This document shows positions 16,508-22,978 of a DNA stretch of 29,102 nt, piece after piece (positions within the stretch are counted from its first letter, which is position 1; every line of letters begins with the position of its first letter). Source of the stretch: Nitrospirota bacterium. GTDB taxonomy: Bacteria; Nitrospirota; Thermodesulfovibrionia; Thermodesulfovibrionales; JdFR-88. The stretch is taken from assembly GCA_021812785.1 (NCBI GenBank), contig JAKAMR010000023.1, forward strand, positions 1 through 29,102, written 5' to 3'. Made by a program: the position numbers and the translations under genes. The notes under the pieces were generated by a model. That model ran no database searches. It was not told where the DNA came from and worked only from the letters and a program-made list of their open reading frames with translations.

Positions 16508-16582
16508 ATGGGATCAATGCTCATTAAAATGCAAATAAACAAGAGCGGCAAAAACATCACCTCTCATACCAGTAACACTTAA
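16508..16582 (+). CDS. Putative leader peptide ORF coupled to the response regulator
   Basis: 24 codons beginning with ATG at 16508. GAGG about 15-20 nt upstream may be its ribosome site. Its TAA (16580-16582) overlaps the response-regulator ATG by one base (TAATG). That downstream gene has no Shine-Dalgarno of its own, so translation of this ORF could feed ribosomes into it. The peptide is polar after a short start and not recognised. Support is positional only. Confidence 0.3.
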   Translation: MGSMLIKMQINKSGKNITSHTSNT

Positions 16583-17676
16583 TGAAAAAAATACTCGTTG
16601 CGGATGACAATTCGGTTTTCTGCCGTTTGATCCAGGAACAATTGACGGACGTGGGCTACAAGGTCAGGAGCGCCACGGACGGCGCTTCCGTGGTTTCCAA
16701 CGCTATCAGGTTCCAGCCCGACCTGATCCTGCTTGATATCGAGATGCCCCAAGTCAACGGCCTGGAGGCGCTGAGCAAAATACGTGATTACGAGAGCATG
16801 AAACGCACTCCTGTCATCATGATCTCGGCCCACAGGGAAAAGGAGACGGTTTTAAGCGCGATCAAGAAAGGGGCCAATGATTACATTGTAAAACCCGTCA
16901 ATGTGGGTGTGCTCCTTGCCAAGGTTTCAGACTGGATAAACACATCTATCGAGGAAGAGTGGAAATTTTTGCCGTTCCGGCAGCAATCCGCCCTGCGCCT
17001 GCTTAAAGTGACAATGACCTCCGCTTTTGATTCCGCCGTTAAGGACAAGGGATTGCCGTACCAGGAGCTTAAAGACGCCTGTCATGCCATGATAAAAACA
17101 ATAGGAGAGGACGGTTTTAACGGGATATTGCGGTCAGTGGAAGAGCACCGGAACACCTTGTTCCTGCATTCTCTGATCGTCTCCGTACATATGTATCTGT
17201 TCTCCGTTTTCAAGGGCTTTAACGAAGAAGAATGTCTGTTAAACGCCCTGGGCGGATTATTGCATGATATAGGAAGCGTAAAGATACCGGATGAAATAAT
17301 GTTTAAGCCGGCGAAACTTGATCCAGAGGAATTCGAGATGATCAAGATGCATGTCACATACGGCATGGACATTTTAAAGGACACCCCTGCCGCAGACCAG
17401 ATAGTAAAGGACATATGCTGGAGCCACCACGAAAGGATGGACGGCACCGGTTATCCCAGGGGCATCAAGGCAGAGGAAATATCCGTCAGCGGGCGCATGG
17501 CCGCCATAATTGAGGGCTATGCCGCGCTTACCGTAGAAAGCGTTTACGGCAAGCCGCATGAACGAAAAAATGCCTTGCTCAGGCTGAGAACACCGGAGGG
17601 GCATCTGGACCAGCAGATATTAAAAGAATTCGAGGACGCCGTGCTGCGCTGCTTTTTCCGGAGAGATCAGGCTTAA
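16582..17676 (+). CDS. Response regulator with REC and HD-GYP-like domain
   Basis: 364 aa. Receiver domain at residues 1-120 with acidic D8/D9, phospho-acceptor D52, S82 and K104 (KPVN). A linker of about 70 residues leads to an HD-GYP-like domain (about 190-330): H196, HD at 228-229, H257, HHE 282-284 and GTGYP 288-292. Canonical members hydrolyse cyclic-di-GMP. Differences here: HDIGS instead of HDIGK, and the usual ADxFDAL becomes IEGYAAL (the metal-ligand Asp is Glu at 311, the second Asp is Ala), so activity may be altered or lost. The gene is bracketed by a 15-bp copy of the pth 3' end. It has no cognate kinase next to it; the PAS kinase at 22979 is 5 kb away. Confidence 0.9.
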   Translation: MKKILVADDNSVFCRLIQEQLTDVGYKVRSATDGASVVSNAIRFQPDLILLDIEMPQVNGLEALSKIRDYESMKRTPVIMISAHREKETVLSAIKKGANDYIVKPVNVGVLLAKVSDWINTSIEEEWKFLPFRQQSALRLLKVTMTSAFDSAVKDKGLPYQELKDACHAMIKTIGEDGFNGILRSVEEHRNTLFLHSLIVSVHMYLFSVFKGFNEEECLLNALGGLLHDIGSVKIPDEIMFKPAKLDPEEFEMIKMHVTYGMDILKDTPAADQIVKDICWSHHERMDGTGYPRGIKAEEISVSGRMAAIIEGYAALTVESVYGKPHERKNALLRLRTPEGHLDQQILKEFEDAVLRCFFRRDQA

Positions 17677-17709
17677 GACGGGCGGCTTTATTTTAACCCG
17701 GCAACCGCT

Positions 17710-17724
17710 AACAAGTACAATTAA
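17710..17724. repeat. 15-bp direct repeat, second copy
   Basis: AACAAGTACAATTAA, identical to the 3' end of pth (16289-16303). A few bases further on, both copies run into a CCCTCC stretch, so the original duplication may have been longer. Confidence 0.75.
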
Positions 17725-17786
17725 AACGTGCGCCCCTCCGGCCCTGCCCGCCCCAGGCCGATAAGATTTTCTTACCATGGGCGCAG

Positions 17787-17812
17787 TGTTTCTTTTGGAA
17801 AGAAACATTTTT
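17787..17812 (+). terminator. Probable rho-independent terminator
   Basis: A perfect 9-bp stem TGTTTCTTT / AAAGAAACA with loop TGG, followed by TTTTT. The stem is A/T-rich. It lies 110 bp after the response-regulator stop. Confidence 0.6.
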
Positions 17813-17968
17813 AAGGGATGGGCCTTGGGTGCGGCGTGCCCCTTCGAACCTTCAAAAGCAATGTTTCTCTTTTGGGCTCAAGTTACACCCTGAAGTCTTG
17901 CCTTGAAAACGAGTGCCAAAATATGCATAGTACAAGCAGGATTTTAAATTTATGTGGAGTGCGTATGG

Positions 17969-18028
17969 ATGCCAGAAAATGAAATAAATGAAAAAGGGTG
18001 GATTGGACAATCCCTCAAAAAAAAATGA
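17969..18028 (+). CDS. Short ORF upstream of, or N-terminus of, the PD-(D/E)XK-like gene
   Basis: 19 codons from ATG at 17969 with GGAG about 10 nt upstream. It ends in TGA overlapping the ATG at 18025 (ATGA), right after a run of nine A (18017-18025). Adding one A would fuse it in frame to the downstream gene. It could be a coupled leader, the true N-terminus expressed by slippage on the A run, or an assembly error. Confidence 0.3.
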   Translation: MPENEINEKGWIGQSLKKK

Positions 18029-18738
18029 AAGACATTAAGGCAGACAATAATACTGAACTTCTCGCAATTTTGAAAAACATAGACATAAGCGTTCCGCCTA
18101 GAAATGAAGGCAGAACTACCGAGCACTGTGAAACGTGGTCTATTTGCCGGTTGCTTGCAACTTTGATGAAGCACAACAGAATTGGTTTCCCCATTCAACT
18201 CATAAAAAGAGAACGGCCAGATTACCTTCTCAAGGCCGGAAATAGGCACATCGGCATAGAGATTACAGAAGCTATAAATGAAGAACATGCTAAGGCAACC
18301 ACATTGCCAGAGGCCAATGAGGATGGTGCCATTATTGATCCCTCGCTGTTTAAATGGGGCACCCCGCCTCGAAAACTAACCGATCTCCGCTCAATAGTGT
18401 CCCGCAAAAAACTTACAGGACCGGGATGGGAAGGCAGCACCGTGGAAAGCGAATATGCCGATGCAATTTTTGACGTCATTACCCGAAAAACAAAAAAGCT
18501 GAGAGCACGAACCTTCGACAGGTTCACTGAGAACTGGCTCGCCATTTATTGTAATATTACGCTTCCCATTCTTGAAATTAATGAGGCAAACGAGTTCTTT
18601 GCGGAAAAAGCCTCAAATTATTGGTTGGAAAAAGACAGCTTTTCAGAGGTGTTTGTTGAAAAAGGAGAAAACATCATTTCGTATACTCGTGATCGAGTCG
18701 AGATCATGCCTTTGGTAGATTTGTGGAGGGTTAGCTAA
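18025..18738 (+). CDS. Uncharacterised protein, possible PD-(D/E)XK nuclease fold
   Basis: 237 aa from ATG 18025 (246 aa if GTG 17998 is used). Not assigned to a named family. In the 246-aa numbering, an N-terminal helix has TTEHCETW (E42, E45), followed by RPDYLL (D75) and a hydrophobic strand IGIEITEA (E88); the PD...E-x-T order resembles a PD-(D/E)XK core. A later segment, DAIFDVITRKTKKLRARTF followed by NWLAIYCN, recalls a group of hypothetical nuclease-like proteins. The usual catalytic Lys is Thr here, so the fold assignment is tentative. It lies in an AT-rich island, 20 bp upstream of a GIY-YIG-like gene. Confidence 0.7.
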   Translation: MKDIKADNNTELLAILKNIDISVPPRNEGRTTEHCETWSICRLLATLMKHNRIGFPIQLIKRERPDYLLKAGNRHIGIEITEAINEEHAKATTLPEANEDGAIIDPSLFKWGTPPRKLTDLRSIVSRKKLTGPGWEGSTVESEYADAIFDVITRKTKKLRARTFDRFTENWLAIYCNITLPILEINEANEFFAEKASNYWLEKDSFSEVFVEKGENIISYTRDRVEIMPLVDLWRVS

Positions 18739-18758
18739 GTGAGTGCGTTCAAGGAACT

Positions 18759-19328
18759 ATGTCTGATGCAGTCGAAATTCTAACGAGTTGGGGGCAAAGA
18801 ATGCACACAGTAAATTCCATTCGCCGCATAGATCAGATTTTCCGTGGGCAAACAATTGATCTGCCAGAAGAACCCGGAGTCTATGCGTTCTGGTGGGTAG
18901 GCCAAAAAATTGAGTTGATGTCTGCCAATAGACACATCGTCCTAAAAGGTCCGAAAGAGCGCCCTGTAGACGTAGAATACAAAGATTGGTGGCCTTCTGA
19001 ACTTGTCTACCCGTGTCTGTACGTTGGCAAATCAACAAACATCAAGAATCGATTTTCCCTACATATAAAGCGCGGGTCTCCAGGCCGGTTGCATCAACCA
19101 CAACCAGGCAACCACAAAGCAAAGCCTTGCACTACGTCTTGCCAGCTACGTTTTGGAGTTGAGCATGTGTTCCCTCAGGAGACAGAGCCCCTAAACCTGA
19201 TCTTCAAGTCCGTGGGTTTTTCATATCGAACGGATTTCCCTGAGAACGCAATCGCCGAACGCTTTTATGCGGAAGATCGGCTTGTTGGTATATGGCGTCC
19301 ATGGTTTAACGTCGATTCAGAGCGTTAA
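18759..19328 (+). CDS. GIY-YIG-like nuclease domain protein
   Basis: 189 aa. GVY at residues 40-42 (PGVYAFWW) and YVG at 88-90 (CLYVGKSTNIKNRFSLHI) with the conserved Arg98; a Glu in AERFYAEDRLVGIWRPWFN (E167 or E172) and Asn184 complete the active-site pattern. GIY and YIG are separated by about 45 residues, far more than the usual 10-20, so there is an insertion between the first two strands. No DNA-binding or helicase domain is attached. A Shine-Dalgarno-like AAGGAA sits just before the ATG. Probably cotranscribed with the PD-(D/E)XK-like gene. Target unknown. Confidence 0.78.
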   Translation: MSDAVEILTSWGQRMHTVNSIRRIDQIFRGQTIDLPEEPGVYAFWWVGQKIELMSANRHIVLKGPKERPVDVEYKDWWPSELVYPCLYVGKSTNIKNRFSLHIKRGSPGRLHQPQPGNHKAKPCTTSCQLRFGVEHVFPQETEPLNLIFKSVGFSYRTDFPENAIAERFYAEDRLVGIWRPWFNVDSER

Positions 19329-19427
19329 GGTGTTGATAGGCGTAGTAGCCGCCAGCAGGTTATGTAACTTTATTGGGCGAGACAGGTCATATCTAACAAT
19401 GTCGGCAGACGGAATAATATCACTCAT
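19317..19427 (-). CDS. Possible small antisense ORF (36 aa)
   Basis: An ATG at 19427 is preceded by a strong Shine-Dalgarno (GGGAGG, about 4-5 nt spacing), back to back with the GGAGGT of the gene at 19508. The ORF (MSDIIPSADIVRYDLSRPIK...) overlaps the end of the GIY-YIG gene by 12 bp in opposite orientation. No family is recognised; it may be a chance ORF or a remnant. Confidence 0.25.
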   Translation of the reverse strand: MSDIIPSADIVRYDLSRPIKLHNLLAATTPINTLTL

Positions 19428-19507
19428 ATAACCTCCCTTTGAGCATGCTTGAAAACGGATGAAAAAAAGAGCATAGTACAATGAGTTAAAATCGGAGGTC
19501 ATATGTA

Positions 19508-19783
19508 ATGTCTAGGCTGGCTATGATAATTATTTATTTCGCCTTAGCGTTTTTCAGCCTGATTGCGGCTATATCTATGCATCGTTACAAGAAAGGATTG
19601 ACCAGCGCTGAGCATGCCAGGCTATCTCATGGAACATATCCTTGGTGGTATTATGTTGGCCTTATTATTCCGGCCATTATATTTTTAGGATCCTTCGGGG
19701 ACGAGATAAAATTAATTGGTTTTATTCTCTTTTTTATAATATTCGGTTTAGGTTGGAAATGGAAATTAAAGCAAAATAAATAA
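19508..19783 (+). CDS. Small membrane protein, three helices
   Basis: 91 aa. Membrane segments at about residues 4-24, 47-62 and 67-83, with a short polar loop (HRYKKGLTSAEHARLSHGTYPWW) between the first two. A clear Shine-Dalgarno GGAGGT lies 8 nt before the ATG. Low-GC coding as in the rest of the island. No family recognised. The next gene starts 27 bp later, so the two are likely cotranscribed. Confidence 0.75.
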   Translation: MSRLAMIIIYFALAFFSLIAAISMHRYKKGLTSAEHARLSHGTYPWWYYVGLIIPAIIFLGSFGDEIKLIGFILFFIIFGLGWKWKLKQNK

Positions 19784-19810
19784 AGAAAAAGAAGAAAAGT
19801 AAAACTGAAA

Positions 19811-20491
19811 ATGGACAACCTCTTTTTTTCGAACTATAAAAGGCGGGCAATAGTCCATGAGGATAGGAAAATAAAAAAGCAATCTAACCACGATTACAAG
19901 ATCGGCATAAATATTAGATTTGGCGGAGAAGATACCAGAACTTTAGATTTTCTAAAAAAATTTGAAAGCTCAAAAATATATGAAAAACTGATCAGTTCTA
20001 AAATCATCGGAAATTCGAAGACCAAAGCTATTGTCCATGAATTCATAAAATTTCACTATCATAAGCAGGGCTGTGGTTTATTTGGAAGAGGTGATCCTGC
20101 TGTCATTAGTGATCTTAAAAATCTTTTATTGAGCTTGCAAATCAAGTTAAATGAAGAGCAGACACACGAATTAATTGAAACAGCTGTGCAGAGGGCGCGC
20201 AACTGGGGTCACTTGGATCAACTGCACGAATTTTATGTCCCCGAACTAAAAATCTTTGAACCGACTAGAAACTGCGAATTCTGCGGAACGATCGCTGGCG
20301 CAATTTTGAAAGTTGAAACAGCGCATAAAAAAATGATCTCTTTTATAGAAATGAGACCGGCGGATTTTGAAAGCGAACTTGAGGCGCATCTTCCAGTCGT
20401 TGCAAATGTTCCCCTTTTTATAGAGCATGGTTTGTTGCCTCCATATCATGCACGATGTACGGGCAATATCGTAATAAATTTGAGACAATAG
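19811..20491 (+). CDS. Uncharacterised protein with a MuF-like Cys/His C-terminus
   Basis: 226 aa. The first 140 residues are charged and helical, with no motif I recognise. The C-terminus has CEFCG (C155, C158) and, after about 50 residues, PPYHARC (H213, C216). That CxxC ... PPxHxxC layout resembles the C-terminal zinc-binding end of phage Mu F/SPP1 gp7-type minor head proteins, domains also found in toxins and other non-phage proteins. No phage genes surround it, so it may be a detached domain. Function unknown. Starts with ATG and a weak purine-rich site. Confidence 0.7.
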   Translation: MDNLFFSNYKRRAIVHEDRKIKKQSNHDYKIGINIRFGGEDTRTLDFLKKFESSKIYEKLISSKIIGNSKTKAIVHEFIKFHYHKQGCGLFGRGDPAVISDLKNLLLSLQIKLNEEQTHELIETAVQRARNWGHLDQLHEFYVPELKIFEPTRNCEFCGTIAGAILKVETAHKKMISFIEMRPADFESELEAHLPVVANVPLFIEHGLLPPYHARCTGNIVINLRQ

Positions 20492-20820
20492 GGCAATCAT
20501 TTTTCCTAAGATTCTCAGCATGCCGAAAGAGGACGCATCCCACATTCTTTCGGAAATTTACACCATTGTTGAATCGTGTCCCTATCGACTTGTTCCCGTA
20601 ATCCGCGCCGAATGTTAGCGCCGGCTAGGTTTCAGTTTCTGGACGCACACCTCACCCGGAAATTTCGCACATAACAGGCGGGTTTTCACCGAAAACTGTT
20701 ACACGGTCAGCGTGCAACCAGCAACAAATTAAAAAATCGGCCTTCACTCCAGATACAGAACAAGCGGCAGTCCTCCCCGCCACTGGTCCACGTTAAGACC
20801 ACGCTGACCAGAATCGCAAA
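20492..20820. other. Intergenic region with hairpin and gene remnant
   Basis: Holds a hairpin with perfect arms CCGAAAGA (20523-20530) and TCTTTCGG (20546-20553) without a T run, then about 100 bp without recognisable features, then a degraded copy (20655-20806) of the 3' end of the binding-protein gene at 25095. Confidence 0.5.
20655..20806 (-). pseudogene. Decayed copy of the 3' end of an amino-acid-binding protein gene plus downstream sequence
   Basis: Read on the minus strand, 20806 to 20744 encodes QRGLN..DQ..GGLPLV.YLE and a TGA, against RGLN..DQ..GGLLLV.YLE and TGA at the end of the gene 25095-26132. Similarity continues past the stop to about 20655, matching 24996-25094, including a hairpin and a TTTCGCAC tract. 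The rest of the gene is missing: the DUF2318 gene ends 14 bp to the right. Confidence 0.75.
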
Positions 20821-21273
20821 CTAAAAATATTTCAATCCGGTCTTTACAGCGTCTTTTGTAATGATATAAAACCCGTTTTCAGTTCGGCCTGGCAGCGGGA
20901 TGGGATGGCAGCTCCCCTTCCCCGTTTTTAATTCTTCCGCCGTGTACCTTAAATTGCAGGCCTTGCAAACGATTTCGTTACCCTCGACCCGGTAGCCCAG
21001 TTTTTTGGGATAGCACATGGCGCAGGCATCGAAATAGGACTGGACTGCTCCATTTACCTTGACCAGAAAAAAATCAATCCGCCGCCCGGCAAGGACGCAG
21101 GTATAAAATTGAGGGACCTTTTCCCCAAGAGTCTTTATGTTTACAGCAATATTCCCGGCGCCGTTTAAATGGGCTTCTTTGTAAGCAGGAATTCTATTGC
21201 ACGATGAGGTTGCAAATGCAATTATTATTGCCGCGGCAAAGACAAAAAAAGCCATTCTGGAAAATCGGGCCAT
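20821..21273 (-). CDS. DUF2318 Fe-S protein (FtrD-like), exported
   Basis: 150 aa. An N-terminal hydrophobic segment (residues 7-24) ends at C25 (TSSC), a weak lipobox, so it is a lipoprotein or a membrane-anchored periplasmic protein. The rest matches DUF2318: FFLVKVNGAVQSYFDACAMCYPK (C84, C87), IVCKACNLRYT (C103, C106) and a GSCHPIPLPG segment (C122). Family members work with iron uptake or redox systems (FTR-type ferrous iron transport), but no FTR1/P19 gene is in the window. The ATG has no Shine-Dalgarno; a TATAAT ends 9 nt upstream, suggesting a leaderless mRNA. Confidence 0.85.
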   Translation of the reverse strand: MARFSRMAFFVFAAAIIIAFATSSCNRIPAYKEAHLNGAGNIAVNIKTLGEKVPQFYTCVLAGRRIDFFLVKVNGAVQSYFDACAMCYPKKLGYRVEGNEIVCKACNLRYTAEELKTGKGSCHPIPLPGRTENGFYIITKDAVKTGLKYF

Positions 21274-21282
21274 AGTGCAAAT

Positions 21283-21288
21283 ATTATA
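21283..21288 (-). promoter_or_regulatory. -10 element of a probable leaderless promoter
   Basis: Perfect TATAAT on the minus strand ends 9 nt before the DUF2318 ATG, so transcription would begin within about 1-4 nt of the start codon. The -35 position falls inside the 26-bp dispersed repeat and reads TTCGGG, a poor match. Confidence 0.45.
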
Positions 21289-21296
21289 ATGGAAAA

Positions 21297-21322
21297 CGAG
21301 CGTAGCCCGAAGGGCAAGCGAG
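21297..21322 (-). repeat. 26-bp dispersed repeat, copy 2
   Basis: Plus-strand reading starts CGAGCGTAGCCCGAAGGG. It is the reverse complement of 11037-11062 with one mismatch, immediately upstream of the DUF2318 promoter. Confidence 0.7.
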
Positions 21323-21422
21323 TGAATCCGGATAATTCAATTAAAATACTCACATTTGAAACCCAAAGATCTTAATAATTGAAATTAGATATTGACGCTG
21401 GAGAAGAAATTGAGTAAATTCG

Positions 21423-21722
21423 ATGATGCCAGGAAAGCTGACCGGCTTGATAATTCTATGCATTTTGCTTTTATCAATGGTTCTGCCCGCAAATATTGCC
21501 TTCATTCATGCCCCGGGCACAGATAAAGTGTTGGTCACACTTGATATGTGCCACGCCTCAAGCCCGTTTCAGCCTTCAAGCTCAAGTATGCCTTTCTATC
21601 CGGAACAAATTTCCGGACGTACTCTTGCTCCCGGATTCTCAGTTTTTTCTTATATTACGTCCCAGCCTTTGTTCAAGCCAACCTTGTTTGCATCCGAAAA
21701 AGAGGATCCTCCCAGGGCTTAA
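21423..21722 (+). CDS. Small exported protein of unknown function
   Basis: 99 aa. Signal peptide or anchor at residues 6-29 (LTGLIILCILLLSMVLPANIAF). The mature part contains VTLDMCHASSPFQPSSSSMPF; I recall similar small proteins next to metal-related outer-membrane genes, but have no named family. Start is one of two consecutive ATGs (21423 or 21426), with no good Shine-Dalgarno. It precedes the outer-membrane barrel gene by 124 bp on the same strand and is divergent from DUF2318. Confidence 0.65.
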   Translation: MMPGKLTGLIILCILLLSMVLPANIAFIHAPGTDKVLVTLDMCHASSPFQPSSSSMPFYPEQISGRTLAPGFSVFSYITSQPLFKPTLFASEKEDPPRA

Positions 21723-21846
21723 TTCCAAAATGTGTTGCGCGAGCCTTCGCCTCTCTCCGGTCGAAGAGGCCCGAATGGGTTTTTTATTTTTTTAGCGGGC
21801 GGAGGGGGGGGGTCAATTAATTTCCTGGCTGAAGGAGGGCTGTCCC

Positions 21847-22899
21847 ATGCTTACCAGCAACGAAAGGCTTTCGTACATTGGCTTTTTACGTCATACATTC
21901 GCCTTAAGCGTCACTATTTGGATGGCCTTAATAAGCAGCCTGCTGGCTTCAACAAATGCACGGGCCTGCGCAAGCTGCGGCTGCATGTTGAGCCCCGATT
22001 GGAAAAACATGCAGTTTTCTTCCACATCCGGCATTGGTCTGGATCTACGCTGGGATTATGTAAACCAGGACCAGCTCCGGAGCGGGACCGGAGCCATTTC
22101 GCCCGTTGCCGCAAGCCGGATCGTAAATAACGGCCAGCCCCAGGAAGTAGAGAAATACACCCGGAACAACTATTTCACACTTGGGGTCAACTACACCATA
22201 AACCCTTATTGGGGAATAAACGTTCAGGTCCCCTGGGTTGACCGGAGCCACAGCACGTTTGGAACGGCATCTAACGGAATAACCGCCGGCCCAGGCGGAG
22301 GCCAGTACGACTCTCATACTTCAAGTCCTGGAGATATAAAGGTAATAGGAAATTATCAGGGTTTTTTCCCGCGCAGAAATTTTGGCGTGCTGTTCGGGTT
22401 CAAACTGCCGACCGGCGGCTATACCGAAACAGGGACATCGACCGACCCGTCCGCGCCAGGCCCTGCACCTATAGACCGCGGATTACAACCCGGCACGGGC
22501 ACGACCGATGTAATACTTGGCGCATATTATACAGACACCTTGGGCCCTGAATGGGGTTATTTCGCACAGGCGCTTGTACAGTCGGCGCTTTATTACAAGG
22601 ATGAATACAGGCCGGGTAACGGCCTTAATGCCAATCTTGGCCTCCGATATCTTGGGTTTGGCAGTTTTTTCCCCCAATTCCAGTTAAACTTTCGAGCCGT
22701 AAAACGGGATTCGGGAGATAATGCGGACACCGTGAGCACGGGCGGGACATTGTTATATGTGAGCCCCGGCATAGATGTGCCGGTAAGTTTTCATCTCTCT
22801 TTGTACGGCTTTGTGCAATTGCCCGTGTATCAGAACCTGAATGGCGTGCAGCTGGCGCCCCGTTACACGACCTCTTTCGGGGTCCATTATCTATTCTGA
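21847..22899 (+). CDS. Outer-membrane beta-barrel protein, phenol-degradation MetA-like/transporter family
   Basis: 350 aa. Signal sequence up to about residue 39 (MALISSLLASTNARA), then a Cys cluster CASCGC (CxxCxC) directly at the mature N-terminus, then alternating amphipathic strands (LDLRWDYVNQDQL, FTLGVNYTINPYWGINVQVPWV, FGVLFGFKLPTGGY, LGPEWGYFAQALVQSALYYK, FFPQFQLNFRAV) and a C-terminal aromatic ...HYLF typical of BAM substrates. Resembles the PF13557-type barrel group. A good Shine-Dalgarno AAGGAGG supports the ATG. The preceding gap holds a run of nine G (21804-21812). Substrate unknown; the Cys cluster suggests metal. Confidence 0.82.
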   Translation: MLTSNERLSYIGFLRHTFALSVTIWMALISSLLASTNARACASCGCMLSPDWKNMQFSSTSGIGLDLRWDYVNQDQLRSGTGAISPVAASRIVNNGQPQEVEKYTRNNYFTLGVNYTINPYWGINVQVPWVDRSHSTFGTASNGITAGPGGGQYDSHTSSPGDIKVIGNYQGFFPRRNFGVLFGFKLPTGGYTETGTSTDPSAPGPAPIDRGLQPGTGTTDVILGAYYTDTLGPEWGYFAQALVQSALYYKDEYRPGNGLNANLGLRYLGFGSFFPQFQLNFRAVKRDSGDNADTVSTGGTLLYVSPGIDVPVSFHLSLYGFVQLPVYQNLNGVQLAPRYTTSFGVHYLF

Positions 22900-22978
22900 A
22901 ACCGGACCAATTTATTTTAAAACCGTATAAGGAAAGGCTTTGACCGTTTGAAATGAACCTCTTAATAAATTTCAGCTC

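Larger units (their letters stand above)
17677..17997. other. Junction between backbone and accessory island
   Basis: This stretch holds the second copy of the pth-end repeat (17710-17724), a hairpin terminator (17787-17812), and the 5' part of a short ORF (from 17969). Composition falls from GC-rich before about 17850 to AT-rich after it. No other gene was seen. Confidence 0.5.

Noticed and set aside
16430..16581. Possible cyclic-di-GMP or other riboswitch in the leader of the HD-GYP-like gene
   Set aside because: The conserved cores of the classes I know, including GEMM-I, are not present.
17677..20820. Integrated phage or transposon in the AT-rich island
   Set aside because: No integrase, transposase, capsid or terminal inverted repeats were found; only one MuF-like domain.
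21804..21812. Run of nine G upstream of the barrel gene as a phase-variation tract
   Set aside because: It is outside any supported coding frame and its spacing to a promoter is not defined; left as a sequence curiosity.
21723..21846. Possible terminator (GCCTCT ... AGAGGC, then CCCGAATGGG and T run)
   Set aside because: The stem is short and the T run does not follow it directly; the two parts do not form one good terminator.
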